Origin: Alkalidesulfovibrio alkalitolerans DSM 16529
GTDB taxonomy: Bacteria; Desulfobacterota; Desulfovibrionia; Desulfovibrionales; Desulfovibrionaceae
NCBI RefSeq assembly: GCF_000422245.1
Contig: NZ_ATHI01000027.1
Location: 124,001-188,000 of the forward strand
Length of the DNA: 64,000 bases
Direction: 5' to 3'
The translations under genes were made by a program, and so were the position numbers. The notes beneath the pieces were generated by a model, which saw only the letters and a list, made by a program, of their open reading frames with translations, did not search any database and was not told the origin of the DNA. Numbering within the stretch: position 1 is the stretch's first letter; each line of letters starts with the position of its first letter. Positions 9,356 through 18,736 of the stretch are shown here, piece after piece.

Positions 9356-11773
9356 ATGAGGGAGCGGGAAGACGCGAGGGACGCTTCGGGGGATCGCGGC
9401 GACGCGCCGCCAAAGGCGCCCGGAGACCGGTTCGCGCGCGCGAGAAAGAAGCTCCTTCTGGGCGCGGCGCTGGTCCTTGGTCTCGCGGCCGGAGGGGTCG
9501 CGCTGCTCGACGCCCTCTTTCCCTTCCCCATGGACAGGCTGGCCCCGCCCGGCGCGCTGATCGTCAGCGACCGAAACGGCGTGGAACTCCGCTGGTTCAT
9601 GGCCCCGGACGGGACGTGGCGGCTGCCCGTAACGGACGAGGAGATTCCGGAGCTTCTGCGCCTGGCCGTGATCGCGGCCGAGGACCGCCGTTTCCGCCTG
9701 CATCCGGGCGTGGACCCGCTGGCCGTGGTCCGCGCGGCCTGGCAGAACCTCGCATCCGGCCGCGTGGTCTCGGGCGGCTCCACGCTGACCATGCAGCTTG
9801 CGCGCATGGCCGAGCCACGGCCCCGCACTTTCGCGGCCAAGTGCGTCGAGGCCTTCAGGGCCGTGCAGATCACCCTTCGTCTCTCCAAGGACGAACAGCT
9901 CGCGCTGTGGCTCTCTCGCGCGCCCATGGGCGGCAACCTCGAAGGCGTGGGCGCGGCCGCGCGGCTGCTCTTCGGCAAGCGCCCGGCCGAGCTTTCGGCG
10001 GGCGAGATTGCCCTTTTGGCCGTGCTGCCGCGCGCGCCGACGCGGCTCAATCCGGCCAGGAACCCAGAGGCCGCGCGGGCCGCGCGCGACGCCACGCTGC
10101 GCATGCTGGCCGAGCAGGGCGTGCTCACGCCCGAGACGGCGCGCGAGGCCATGCGAAAACCGCTGCCCGCGCGCGCCTATCCCCCGCCCTTCCTCGCTCC
10201 CCACGCGGCCGAGGCCGCGCTGCGCGAGGCCCGTGCGCTCGGCCCCGCAGCCCTGGCCCAGGGCCGCATCCAAACGACCTTGGAGGCCGGGATGCAGCGC
10301 CGCGTGCAGGCCGCGCTCGTGGCGCGGGCCTCCTGGCTGCGCGCCCAAAGCCTGGAGAACGCGGCGGCCGTGGTCATGGACGCGCGAAGCGGCGAAATCC
10401 TGGCCTACGCGGGCTCCATCGACTACCTGGACCTGGCCCGTCACGGCCCCATCGACGCGGTGCGCATCCTGCGCTCGCCCGGCTCCGCGCTCAAGCCCTT
10501 CCTCTACGCCCTGGCCATGGACGACGGGCTCATCGCGCCGGAATCAAGGCTTTTGGACGTGCCCACGGACTACGCGGGCTACGTGGCCCGCAACTTCGAC
10601 GGCCGCCACGCCGGGCCGGTCACGGCGCGCGAGGCCCTGGCCCGCTCCCTGAACGTCCCGGCCGTGCGCCTTCTGGCCGATGTGGGCGTGTCCCGGTTCC
10701 TCGACCTTTTGCGCGCCGGGGGCCTTTCGACCCTGGACAAGCCGCCCGGACACTACGGCCTGCCCCTGGCGCTCGGGGCCTGCGAGGTGCGGCTCCTCGA
10801 CCTCACGGCGCTTTACGCCTCGCTGGAGCAAGGCGGCGAGTGGCGCGCCCCGCGCCTTGTGCAGGGCGGCGAGCAAGCGTCCGCCACGCGCCTCTTCTCG
10901 CCCGAGGCGGCCTGGCTCACGCACGAGATCCTGGCCACGGTGGCCAGGCCCGACCTGCCCGAGGCTTGGCGCTTGACGCGCGACGCCCCGGCCATGTCCT
11001 ACAAGACCGGCACCTCGTTCGGCCACCGCGACGCCTGGGCCGTGGGCCTTTCCGGCGGACTGGCCGTGGGCGTGTGGGCGGGCAACCTGGACGGCTCGCC
11101 GATCAGGGATTTGAGCGGCGCGAGCGTGGCCGCGCCCATTCTCTTCGATGTGCTGCGCGCCGTGGCTCCGGCTGGCGGCCGCCCCGCGCCGCCCGAGGGG
11201 CTTCGCCTGGCCAGGGCCATGGTCTGCGAGGAGAGCAGGCAACTGCCCACCGAACTTTGCGAGCGCAGCGTGGAGATCACCGTGATTTCGGGCCGCACCA
11301 GGCTTGTGCCCGACACCATGCGCCGCCGCGTCTTCGTGGACGCGCGAAGCGGGCTGGCCGTGTCCGGCGAGTGTCTGGCCGGGCGCGAGGTCAAGGCCGT
11401 GGCCTACACGGCCTGGCCGCCCGAACTGCTGGCCTTCTGGCGTTCACGCGGCATCGCGCCCGAAAGCCCCGCGCCCGCGCCCGATCCGGCCTGCGGCGGC
11501 GCGGCTTTGGGCCACGCGCCGCGCATCGTCTCGCCAAGCCCGGCCACGCCCTACCTCATCCGGCCCTCGACGCCGCTCGAACACCAGCGCATCGCCCTCA
11601 CGGCCCAGGCGGAGAGCGGCGTGGCGCGGCTCTCCTGGTTCATGGACGGCGACCTCGCGGCCTTCGGCCCGCCCCACGCGCCGCTCTTCGTGGACCTGCG
11701 GCCCGGCCGCCACCGCATCGCCGTGGTGGACGACCACGGCCGCATGGACGCCGTGACCTTCGAGGTCAGGTAA
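9356..11773 (+). CDS. pbpC: penicillin-binding protein 1C (bifunctional glycosyltransferase/transpeptidase-like)
   Basis: 805 residues. One membrane anchor (~33-55) is followed by a GT51 glycosyltransferase domain (EDRRF, GGSTLTMQLAR near residue 140) that polymerises lipid II. The penicillin-binding domain has SALK with nucleophile Ser377, SLN, and KTGTS with Lys550. The last ~100 residues match the BiPBP_C beta domain peculiar to PBP1C. A GGAAGGGA ribosome-binding site precedes the ATG. It is coupled to the alpha-2-macroglobulin gene, as in many proteobacteria. Confidence 0.93.
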   Translation: MREREDARDASGDRGDAPPKAPGDRFARARKKLLLGAALVLGLAAGGVALLDALFPFPMDRLAPPGALIVSDRNGVELRWFMAPDGTWRLPVTDEEIPELLRLAVIAAEDRRFRLHPGVDPLAVVRAAWQNLASGRVVSGGSTLTMQLARMAEPRPRTFAAKCVEAFRAVQITLRLSKDEQLALWLSRAPMGGNLEGVGAAARLLFGKRPAELSAGEIALLAVLPRAPTRLNPARNPEAARAARDATLRMLAEQGVLTPETAREAMRKPLPARAYPPPFLAPHAAEAALREARALGPAALAQGRIQTTLEAGMQRRVQAALVARASWLRAQSLENAAAVVMDARSGEILAYAGSIDYLDLARHGPIDAVRILRSPGSALKPFLYALAMDDGLIAPESRLLDVPTDYAGYVARNFDGRHAGPVTAREALARSLNVPAVRLLADVGVSRFLDLLRAGGLSTLDKPPGHYGLPLALGACEVRLLDLTALYASLEQGGEWRAPRLVQGGEQASATRLFSPEAAWLTHEILATVARPDLPEAWRLTRDAPAMSYKTGTSFGHRDAWAVGLSGGLAVGVWAGNLDGSPIRDLSGASVAAPILFDVLRAVAPAGGRPAPPEGLRLARAMVCEESRQLPTELCERSVEITVISGRTRLVPDTMRRRVFVDARSGLAVSGECLAGREVKAVAYTAWPPELLAFWRSRGIAPESPAPAPDPACGGAALGHAPRIVSPSPATPYLIRPSTPLEHQRIALTAQAESGVARLSWFMDGDLAAFGPPHAPLFVDLRPGRHRIAVVDDHGRMDAVTFEVR

Positions 11774-11781
11774 GGCGACAC

Positions 11782-11806
11782 GCGCGGCGTTGCCGCTCAG
11801 CCGCGC
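11782..11806. terminator. GC hairpin at convergent gene ends
   Basis: GCGCGGC (11782-11788) pairs perfectly with GCCGCGC (11800-11806) around an 11-base loop, between the pbpC stop and the end of phnE. No T-run follows on either strand, so it may protect 3' ends or slow polymerase instead of being a classical intrinsic terminator. A similar hairpin accompanies the phnE scrap at 15.5 kb. Confidence 0.4.
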
Positions 11807-12600
11807 AGGATGCGCTTGCGGATGAACGTGACCAGGATTTCCGTCAGGATCACGACCGTGAAGATGGTCGCCAGAACGAGCGCGACGCGGTCCCAGTAGA
11901 AGAGGTTCATGGCCGTGTCCAGGGCCATGCCGATGCCGCCCGCGCCCACCAGGCCGAGCACGGCCGACTCGCGCACGTTGATGTCCCAGCGGAAGAGGAT
12001 GATCGACCAGAACGCGGGCTTGACCTGCGGCCAGTGCGCCTTGAGCAGCACGCTCGGATACGGCGCGCCCGAGGCGGCCAGGGCCTCCACCGGGCCGGGG
12101 TCGCCCTCGTCCAGGGCCTCGGCCAGGAGCTTGCCCACGAAGCCCACGGAGCGAAACGCGATGGCCATGGTCCCGGCCAGCGCGCCCGGCCCGAACACGG
12201 CCACGAAGAGGAGCGCCCAGACCAGGGTGTTGACCGAGCGCGAGGAGACGAGGACCAGCCGCCCGAGCGTGTTGAGCGTTCGCGAGGGGGTCACGGCCCG
12301 CGAGGTGAGAAGCCCCACCGGCACGGCCAGAAAGACCGTGAGGATGGTGCCCAGCGTGGCCACGTGCAGCGTCTCCACGAGCGCCCTGTGCACCCCCTGC
12401 GCGTAATGGGCCGTGTCCATGGGCCACATGCGCGAGAGCATGTCGGCCATCTGGCTCGGCGCGTCGTAAAGGAACTCCGGGATCACCTCCACCGTGCGCA
12501 ACGACCAGACGAAGGCCGCCACGGCGGCCAGCCAGACGAAGGTGCGCGCGAACCGTTCGCGCGGGGTGAAGCGCACCCACTCGCGCTGCGAGGCAATCAT
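11797..12600 (-). CDS. phnE: phosphonate-type ABC transporter permease (second PhnE)
   Basis: 267 residues with about six membrane spans. The EALDEGDPGPVEALAASGAP segment is the EAA loop that contacts the ATPase, and AVLGLVGAGGIGMALD is typical of PhnE/PtxC permeases. Its ATG overlaps the stop of the upstream permease gene (ATGA), so the two permease subunits are co-translated and probably form a heterodimeric channel. The last ~27 codons are duplicated at 15525-15605. Substrate could be phosphonate, phosphite or a related anion; the window has no C-P lyase or phosphite dehydrogenase genes to decide. Confidence 0.88.
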   Translation of the reverse strand: MIASQREWVRFTPRERFARTFVWLAAVAAFVWSLRTVEVIPEFLYDAPSQMADMLSRMWPMDTAHYAQGVHRALVETLHVATLGTILTVFLAVPVGLLTSRAVTPSRTLNTLGRLVLVSSRSVNTLVWALLFVAVFGPGALAGTMAIAFRSVGFVGKLLAEALDEGDPGPVEALAASGAPYPSVLLKAHWPQVKPAFWSIILFRWDINVRESAVLGLVGAGGIGMALDTAMNLFYWDRVALVLATIFTVVILTEILVTFIRKRILRG

Positions 12601-13373
12601 TTGAACACCGCCCGCACGCGGTCGGTCAGGGCTTCGCCGACCATGATCAAGACGATGATCGAAATCAGGATGGTGGCCACGAAATCATAGTCGAAGCGCT
12701 GGAAGGCCGCGAAGAGCGTGCCGCCGATGCCGCCCGCGCCCACGATGCCGACCATGGTCGAATTGCGCAGGTTGACCTCCACCTGATAGGTGCTGAAGTT
12801 GAGGAAGCGCGAGGTGACCTGCGGCATGACCCCGAAGAGGACCACCGCCGGAAAACCAGCGCCCGTGGCCCGCACGGCCTCCACCTGCTTGAGCGATATC
12901 TCCTCGATGGCCTCGGCGAAGAGTTTGGCGATGAAGCCGACGGAAAAGACGATCAGGGCCAGGATGCCCGCCAGCGCCCCGAAGCCCACGGCCTTGACGA
13001 AAAGGATGGCCACGATCACCGGGTGAAACGACCGGCACAGGGCGATGACGCCGCGCGCGGGCCAGGTCACGAGCGGCGGCATGAGGTTTCGCGCGGCCAG
13101 AAATCCCACGGGCAGCGAGAGCGCCACGCCGAAGGCCGAGGCCAGCACCGCGATCTGCATGCTCTCGGCTAGGTCTTCCAGGAGGATGTTCCACCTGCCC
13201 AGTTCCGGCGGGAACATGCGGCCCAGGAACCGCGCGCCGTTGCCCAGGCCGAAGAGGAAGCGGTCCAGGCTGAAGTCCAGAAGGGACGCGGCATAGGCCG
13301 TGTAGAGCGCGAGCGCGAGCCAGCCGAACAGGACCAGGGGCTTGGGGCGGAAGGGATTTCGCCTAGACGCCAT
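12597..13373 (-). CDS. phnE: phosphonate-type ABC transporter permease (first PhnE)
   Basis: 258 residues from the ATG at 13373, a normal length for PhnE. About six hydrophobic segments; the EAA-like loop reads [20 protein letters not shown], and [19 protein letters not shown] matches the conserved permease core. The start overlaps the end of the ATPase gene by 11 bases. An upstream extension in the same frame is open but lies inside phnC and has no membrane character, so I rejected it. Confidence 0.88.
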   Translation of the reverse strand: MASRRNPFRPKPLVLFGWLALALYTAYAASLLDFSLDRFLFGLGNGARFLGRMFPPELGRWNILLEDLAESMQIAVLASAFGVALSLPVGFLAARNLMPPLVTWPARGVIALCRSFHPVIVAILFVKAVGFGALAGILALIVFSVGFIAKLFAEAIEEISLKQVEAVRATGAGFPAVVLFGVMPQVTSRFLNFSTYQVEVNLRNSTMVGIVGAGGIGGTLFAAFQRFDYDFVATILISIIVLIMVGEALTDRVRAVFK

Positions 13374-14358
13374 CGACGGGCTCCGCGTCGAGGGGCCTTG
13401 GACCGCGCGGACCGCGCGCCCCGGCCTGGCCGCGCGTCTCGTCGCACAGCCAGTCCTCGCCGCCGTAGATGTCGGCCAGGATGGCGTCGTCAAGGCCCTC
13501 GGGCGGGCCGTCGTAGACCACCATGCCCCGCGACATGCCAACCACGCGCCCGGCGAAGCGCCGCGCGAGCCCCACGTTGTGGATGTTGACGATCACGGGG
13601 ATTTCCCGCTCGCGGGCCATGCGGGCCATGAGCTCCATGATCTCCACCGAGGTCTTGGGATCCAGCGAGGAGGTGGGCTCGTCGGCCAGGATGAGGCTCG
13701 GCCGCTGCATCAGCGCCCGGGCGATGCCCACGCGCTGGCGCTGGCCGCCGGAAAGGGCGTCGGCGCGCGCCATGGCGAACTCGGAGAGCCCCACCATGTC
13801 CAGCAGGCCGAAGGCCGCGTCCAGGTCGTCGGCCGCGAAGCGTCTGAGCCAGGCTCGCCAGACGGGCGTGCGGCCGAGCGCCCCACAGAGCACGTTCTCG
13901 ATGACGCTCAGGCGCTCCACGAGGTTGTACTCCTGAAAGACCATACCAATGCGGCAGCGCGCCCGGCGAAGCGCCCGGCCCGAGAGCCGGGCCAAGTCCT
14001 CGCCCGCGAAGAGGATACGGCCGGACGTGGGTTCCGTCAGGCGGTTGATGCAGCGGATCAGGGTGCTCTTGCCCGTGCCCGAGGGGCCGATCACGGCCGT
14101 CATGCCCTGGCCCGCGAAGGTCAGGTCGATGCCCTTGAGAACCGGCTTGCCGGGCGCGTATTCCTTGACCAGCCCCTGGACGGCCAGGGATGGAGATTCA
14201 CCGGAAGGAGCCCGCGAGGCCTTGTCCGGCGCGGCGTCGCCCGCCGCGTCCGAAGCCCTGGCCGGAGCCGTCCAGGAGACGGCCGGGGAGCGGCCCGAAT
14301 CCGAGCCGCTCCCCGTGGTGTCGTGGCGCACGAGCGCGCCTGCGGTCGCGTCGCGCAT
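13363..14358 (-). CDS. phnC: phosphonate-type ABC transporter ATP-binding protein
   Basis: 331 residues. Walker [11 protein letters not shown]-loop VFQEYN, signature LSGGQRQRV, Walker B LILADEP and the switch His in VNIHN are all intact. It energises the two permeases for import. Unusual is an N-terminal extension of ~57 residues rich in Ser, Ala, Gly and Asp before the ATPase begins at [11 protein letters not shown]. No ATG or GTG lies closer to the domain, and the ATG at 14358 overlaps the phnD stop (TAATG), so the extension seems to be translated. Confidence 0.87.
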   Translation of the reverse strand: MRDATAGALVRHDTTGSGSDSGRSPAVSWTAPARASDAAGDAAPDKASRAPSGESPSLAVQGLVKEYAPGKPVLKGIDLTFAGQGMTAVIGPSGTGKSTLIRCINRLTEPTSGRILFAGEDLARLSGRALRRARCRIGMVFQEYNLVERLSVIENVLCGALGRTPVWRAWLRRFAADDLDAAFGLLDMVGLSEFAMARADALSGGQRQRVGIARALMQRPSLILADEPTSSLDPKTSVEIMELMARMAREREIPVIVNIHNVGLARRFAGRVVGMSRGMVVYDGPPEGLDDAILADIYGGEDWLCDETRGQAGARGPRGPRPLDAEPVDGV

Positions 14359-15368
14359 TACTGCTTCTGCAGTTCCTTGGCGAATTCCTTCTCGAAGCCG
14401 CCGCGGCTGTAGGAGGTGCCCGTGCCCTCGGCGATCATGCGCACCACATCCCAGTCCACCTTGTAGGTGATGGGGTAGAAGCGGTCGGCGTCGCCGAAGG
14501 CCTTCTTCATCTCCGGGGTGAAGCGGTAGGTGTGGAACGCGCCGACGATCTTGCGCACCAGGTCGGGGTGCAGGTCGTGAGCGTAGGCGAAGGACGAGGT
14601 GGGGAAGGTGGCGCTGCGGTAGAGGATGCGGAAGTCCTCGCCCTTGACCGTGCCGCGCGCCACCATGCGGTCGAAGACGTCCGAGGCCACGGGCGCGCCA
14701 TCGTAGTCGCCGGAGGCCACGCCGAGCACGGACTGGTCGTGCTTGCCGGAGAACAGAACCTCGTAGTCCTGCTCGGGGGTCAGGCCTTCCTTGGGCAGGA
14801 GCACGCGCGGGGCGAGGTTGCCGGAGTTGGACGAGGCCGAGGTGTGGGCGACCTTCTTGCCCTTGAGGTCGGCCAGGGTCTGGTAGGGGCTGTCGCTGCG
14901 CACGATGAAGACGAGCTGGTAGCCCTGGAAGCCGTCCGGGCCGCCCTTGACCGCGATGGGCACCGCGCCCGCGAGGTTCACGGCGAAGCCCGTGGGACCG
15001 GTGGAAAAGCCCGCCACGTGCAGGCGGCCGGAGCGCATGGCCTCGATCTGGGCCGCGTTGGAGTGCACCGTGTAGTAGACGACCTTCTTGCCCGTGGCCT
15101 CGGCCAGGTAGTCCATGAAGGGTTTGAACACGTCGCGGTACACGGCCGGGTCCTCGACCGGGGTGTAGGTGAAGATGAGCGTGTCCGGGTTCTTGAACTT
15201 GGCGGGGTCCTTGGGCGGGTCGGCGACCAAGTCCAGGTCCTCGTCGCAGAACATGGGATCGAGGCTGCCGCGATTGGCGCACTCCTGGGCGGCGAGCCCC
15301 AGGGGCGCGGCAAGCACGGCCGCCAGGATCAGGAGCATGAACAGGGGGGAAAGAATCTTGGCTCTCAT
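14358..15368 (-). CDS. phnD: phosphate/phosphite/phosphonate ABC transporter substrate-binding protein
   Basis: 336 residues with a signal peptide ([20 protein letters not shown], cleavage near LAAQE). The body fits PhnD-type periplasmic proteins: [33 protein letters not shown] near residues 95-130 and [16 protein letters not shown] around 180-195, the segment that binds the oxyanion in this family. First gene of the minus-strand operon phnD-phnC-phnE-phnE, all overlapping. A GGAG-like site precedes the ATG. No pho-box was identified in the 270 bases upstream. Confidence 0.88.
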   Translation of the reverse strand: MRAKILSPLFMLLILAAVLAAPLGLAAQECANRGSLDPMFCDEDLDLVADPPKDPAKFKNPDTLIFTYTPVEDPAVYRDVFKPFMDYLAEATGKKVVYYTVHSNAAQIEAMRSGRLHVAGFSTGPTGFAVNLAGAVPIAVKGGPDGFQGYQLVFIVRSDSPYQTLADLKGKKVAHTSASSNSGNLAPRVLLPKEGLTPEQDYEVLFSGKHDQSVLGVASGDYDGAPVASDVFDRMVARGTVKGEDFRILYRSATFPTSSFAYAHDLHPDLVRKIVGAFHTYRFTPEMKKAFGDADRFYPITYKVDWDVVRMIAEGTGTSYSRGGFEKEFAKELQKQ

Positions 15369-15524
15369 GACGGTTGCACTCCTCGGCGTCGTTTCGAACA
15401 GGCGGCCTTGCGCCGTCCATTCTCGGCCTTTTTAGGCACGCTGTTTGCCATCCCGGTGACGAATCCGAGCCGGGTCTGTCACAATCGCGCCGCACGCCGT
15501 AATGAGCGGCAATGCCGCGCGGCC

Positions 15525-15605
15525 CTCAGCCGCGCAGGATGCGCTTGCGGATGAACGTGACCAGGATTTCCGTCAGGATTACGGCCGTGAGGATGGCCGC
15601 CAGAA
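15525..15605 (-). pseudogene. duplicated 3' scrap of phnE
   Basis: 81 bases match 11796-11876 with only four differences. In the minus frame they encode LTEILVTFIRKRILRG and a TGA stop, exactly the end of the second phnE. Upstream in frame the sequence diverges (PGVKPLSES...) and there is no rest of a permease. The scrap sits upstream of phnD and directly beside the end of the DUF4857 gene, so it is a leftover of a lost second phn operon or of a recombination event. Confidence 0.85.
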
Positions 15606-15635
15606 GGCTTTCCGAGAGCGGCTTGACGCCTGGAG

Positions 15636-16877
15636 CTAGTCGTTTCCGATGAAGGCGAGGGTGATCAGGCCGTAGAATCCTGTCAGGAGAACGAGCGTCG
15701 CGTCGCGCCGGGTGAGCGAGAACCGGCGGGTGATCTTTGCCAGGAAAACGAAAGCGGCCACGGCAACGAGGATTCCGGCCAGGGAAACCGGGCCGCCGAA
15801 GAGCAGGCGAACATCCGCCTGGTCGCGGACCTGACTGTCGAGCCGCACTTGGTAGGGAAAAATGAAGTCGCGTGCGATCCGGACAAAGGGCGGGGTCGGA
15901 TCGATCTTTGGAAGGACATGGGAGCGCAGCGGCTGGTATTCCTCGTCCATGGCCACGGCACGCACGTATTTTCCGTCGCTGACGCTGGCGGTCCGGTAGA
16001 GGGGGTCGATGAGCAGCTTGAGGTCCATGGTCGTTGGATCGTATCCGGCCAGCGGAAGCTGGATGAGACGGTAGCCGTCGGTGGAGATCAGGAAGACGCC
16101 GCCCTGCCGGGTGATGGCCAGCCCATGGAACTCGCGACGCCTGTTCTCGGAAATGACGAGATCGAGGATGTCGAGGGAGGGGGGGATGCCGGTCCTGATG
16201 ATTTCCGGTCGCCCCTGGACCCGCCGGATGTGGAAGACGTGGCCCGTGCTGTCGCGGATGAAATATCCGTCGTCGAAGGGTTTGAGGTTGGTCGGCCTGC
16301 CGCCGACGACCGTGGCCGGGAAGGCGAAGCCGAGGTCATCGAGGACAGCCGTGAATGCCTCGGTAAGGTCGCGGTCTATCCGGTTGTGGTCGGCGTTGAT
16401 GAATTCCATGGCCGGACCGGTGGCCCGGAAGACGTCTTCGGGGAAAGGCATCATGGCCACATGCGGGTCATTGTCGAACAGCGGATACAGTTCCATTCTC
16501 GTGGAGTGGCCTCGCAGGTGGCGAGCCTTAATCTCCAGACCCTGCCGGTTTTGCTGGATGGCCTGCGCGTCGAAGAGACGTCCCTCGATCTCGATGGGCA
16601 AGGCGTTCTGAAGCTCCAGATTCCTGTGGTAGTGAAACGGCAGGTTCGCCTCGAACTCCTGGCGGCTGTAGCCGTTGCCGGACTCGTCCCTGTAGCTGAA
16701 GCGGTGCTCGCCCAAGGACTCCTGGTAGATGAACTGTTTCAGGACGGGACTGTAGAAGATCAGCGGGTCGTCCACGTCGTGGACGAAGATTTTGTCGAAA
16801 CCAGCAGGCAGGAACACGGCAAGGGCCAGGACGGCGAGAATCAGGCTCCCGGTGCGTGAAACGGAGTGCAGGGTCAT
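15636..16877 (-). CDS. DUF4857-type membrane protein of an ABC cassette
   Basis: 413 residues from the ATG at 16877, which overlaps the stop of the preceding gene (ATGA). One hydrophobic segment at the N-terminus (SLILAVLALAVFLPAGF) and two or three near the C-terminus enclose a large soluble region of ~330 residues that is probably periplasmic (IFVHDVDDPLIFYSPVLKQFIYQ early on). Resembles the DUF4857 family found next to ABC-2-type ATPase/permease genes. Function not established; last gene of a four-gene unit. Confidence 0.6.
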   Translation of the reverse strand: MTLHSVSRTGSLILAVLALAVFLPAGFDKIFVHDVDDPLIFYSPVLKQFIYQESLGEHRFSYRDESGNGYSRQEFEANLPFHYHRNLELQNALPIEIEGRLFDAQAIQQNRQGLEIKARHLRGHSTRMELYPLFDNDPHVAMMPFPEDVFRATGPAMEFINADHNRIDRDLTEAFTAVLDDLGFAFPATVVGGRPTNLKPFDDGYFIRDSTGHVFHIRRVQGRPEIIRTGIPPSLDILDLVISENRRREFHGLAITRQGGVFLISTDGYRLIQLPLAGYDPTTMDLKLLIDPLYRTASVSDGKYVRAVAMDEEYQPLRSHVLPKIDPTPPFVRIARDFIFPYQVRLDSQVRDQADVRLLFGGPVSLAGILVAVAAFVFLAKITRRFSLTRRDATLVLLTGFYGLITLAFIGND

Positions 16878-17542
16878 GCGCTTTTCTCCTGGAACCTGCG
16901 AACGGAGGCGAAGACGCCGAGTAGGGCGAGCGGGACAAACCAGAAGAGCCAGGGCAGGGTGGGAGTGAGCCAGCCGTACCCAGCGCCGGAGAGGAACAGC
17001 GAGATCAATCCGGCGAACACGAGCGCGAGAAAGGCGCGCCTGAGCCAAAACCCTTCCAGCAGGACGGTCACGCATCCCAGGTGGGCAAGCAATCCGGCCA
17101 GAAACCAGGGAATCATGGTCAAGAGCGTGGCCTGGGCGACCTCGACGGGAAAGAAATGCAGCATCGTCATCGAGACGAGCGCCGCTCCAAGTGCGGCGGT
17201 GGACGTGAGCAGGAGCATCCCGGCCAGCAGGCAGAAGAGCGTCATGCGGTCTCGGTCAACGGGCAGGTGCAGCGAGATGCGCAGTCGGCGGCCAATTATC
17301 TCGGGAATGAATTGTGCGGCCGCCAAGGCAAGCCCGGTCAGCAGGGGAAGAAGCCTCAGGTCGCGGCAAAAGACCGTTTGCAGATGAATGGCCTGATACC
17401 AGACCATTTCGGCGTGCTCCGTCAGGAGTTGCTGGCGGACGTCGAGGAAGATTTTCAGGCAGATGCCCAGGTGCAGCAGCACGGCGGCGGCAAAGGTTTT
17501 TCTGGTCTTCAGCCATTCCTTGAGCAGGATGGAGCGCCACAT
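16874..17542 (-). CDS. ABC-2-like membrane permease subunit
   Basis: 222 residues, strongly hydrophobic with about six predicted membrane spans (for example LLPLLTGLALAAAQFI, LLAGMLLLTSTAALGAALV, TLPWLFWFVPLALLGVFA). MWRSILLKEWLKTRKTF at the N-terminus is like ABC-2 permeases, which start with a short cytoplasmic helix (LLKEWLK). It follows the ATPase gene by one base and overlaps the DUF4857 gene, so it is the likely channel of this exporter-like system. The substrate is unknown. Confidence 0.7.
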   Translation of the reverse strand: MWRSILLKEWLKTRKTFAAAVLLHLGICLKIFLDVRQQLLTEHAEMVWYQAIHLQTVFCRDLRLLPLLTGLALAAAQFIPEIIGRRLRISLHLPVDRDRMTLFCLLAGMLLLTSTAALGAALVSMTMLHFFPVEVAQATLLTMIPWFLAGLLAHLGCVTVLLEGFWLRRAFLALVFAGLISLFLSGAGYGWLTPTLPWLFWFVPLALLGVFASVRRFQEKSA

Positions 17543-17543
17543 G

Positions 17544-18422
17544 TCAGTACTTTCCCATCAGCCCGATGAAGCCGTCTTCGAGGGTCATCGGAACGCGCCG
17601 CAGGTCGTATGCCCGGACGCCTAGTTCGGCAAGGCGCGCCTGGACCGTTGGGCCGTCGGAGTAGGAATAGACGCAGACCGTTTCGCCGCGTCGTTCGTGG
17701 CCGCGGATGACGTCGTCCTGCGCAAGACTCGGGATGTGGTCGCAACGAAAGGCGTATTTGCAAAAGGAATCCATGAAATCATCGAGCGCAAAGCTGGTGA
17801 TTTCGCCCTTGTCGATGAAAATGATGGTATCGACCAGTTGCTCCAAATCCTGGACGATGTGGCTGGTGACGAAGATCGTCTTGTCGCCGAGCGAGGCGAA
17901 TTCGTGCAGCACGTCGAGAAACAGCCGCCGATACCCGGCGTCGAGACCCATGGAATAGTCGTCGAGAATCAGCAGGTCGGGATTTTGGGCCATGATCACG
18001 CCAAGCACCACCTGGGAACGCTGCCCGCAGGACATGTTGCCGACCTTGTGCGTGGCGGGCAGCCCCATCCTGTTGACGAGATCGTAGAACACGTCTGGGT
18101 TCCAGTCGGGATAGCAGCCCCGGAAAAAGCGTTCGGTCTGCGCGATGGTCATGAATTCGTAGGCGAGGTGCCCCTCGTGCAGCAGGCCGATGCGGTTCCT
18201 GATCACCGGGGGCAGGTCGTGCGAATCCTCGCCGAGCACGAGGCAGCGCCCGCCAGTGGGTTTCAGGAAGCCCATCAGGATGTTGACCAGGGTGGTCTTG
18301 CCCTGTCCGTTCTTGCCCAGCAGGCCGCACACGCTTCCCTGGGGAACCGCGAAGTTGAGGTCGCGGTAGATCGTCCGGGCTCCGTAAGTCTGGCAGAGGT
18401 TGTGGACCTCGATGGCGTTCAT
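17544..18422 (-). CDS. ABC transporter ATP-binding protein (exporter type)
   Basis: 292 residues. Walker A GKNGQGKTTL near residues 36-45 and Walker B LLILDDYS near 155-160. The signature is MSCGQRSQV instead of LSGGQ, a weakened but recognisable C-loop. FVTSHIVQDLEQL supplies the H-loop. The order N-terminal ATPase plus a C-terminal ~75-residue regulatory tail is the CcmA/NatA/NosF exporter style. Start overlaps the upstream stop (TGATG). Confidence 0.85.
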   Translation of the reverse strand: MNAIEVHNLCQTYGARTIYRDLNFAVPQGSVCGLLGKNGQGKTTLVNILMGFLKPTGGRCLVLGEDSHDLPPVIRNRIGLLHEGHLAYEFMTIAQTERFFRGCYPDWNPDVFYDLVNRMGLPATHKVGNMSCGQRSQVVLGVIMAQNPDLLILDDYSMGLDAGYRRLFLDVLHEFASLGDKTIFVTSHIVQDLEQLVDTIIFIDKGEITSFALDDFMDSFCKYAFRCDHIPSLAQDDVIRGHERRGETVCVYSYSDGPTVQARLAELGVRAYDLRRVPMTLEDGFIGLMGKY

Positions 18423-18736
18423 CAGTCCGCGATCTGCCTTCCCGGCACCCTGAGTTGGTGCTCCGGACCGGCGTCGAAGAGCACCACGAAGTCGTTTCGC
18501 GGCTTCTGGAAGGTGAACTCGGCCTCTTCGTCCATTCGTCCTTCCATCAGCAGGCGGCCGTCAGTGGCGAGAATGCGCATGGTCACGCCTGCGGCCGACG
18601 AGCCGTCGGAAAAGCCGCCCTGGCAGGTGATGGTGTTGTCGCCGTTGTCCGTGCACATGCACAGAGGCATGTGGGCGTGAGCTGCGGCCGCCGTTTGCAG
18701 AAAAGCGAAAAGGGCCGCACTGAGTGCAAATCGCAT
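18422..18736 (-). CDS. small secreted protein of the ABC/DUF4857 cassette
   Basis: 104 residues. A clear signal peptide (MRFALSAALFAFLQTAAAAHA) is followed by HMPLCMCTDNGDNTITCQGGFSDGSS, with three Cys and two Met close together, then a beta-rich domain (VTMRILATDGRLLMEGRM...AEFTFQKP). The HMxxCMC cluster could bind a metal, which is only a guess. First gene of the unit; GAGGTAAC lies just before the ATG. I do not recognise the family. Confidence 0.65.
   Translation of the reverse strand: MRFALSAALFAFLQTAAAAHAHMPLCMCTDNGDNTITCQGGFSDGSSAAGVTMRILATDGRLLMEGRMDEEAEFTFQKPRNDFVVLFDAGPEHQLRVPGRQIAD

Noticed and set aside
9616-12690. Long plus-strand frame running through pbpC and on across the phnE gene
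   Set aside because: Arg/Pro/Gly-rich composition, crosses a convergent gene boundary, no domain; a frame shadow.
11797-15368. Phosphite oxidation or C-P lyase locus
   Set aside because: Only transporter genes are present; no ptxD, phnGHIJKLM or phnX-like gene occurs in the window, so the catabolic fate is unknown.
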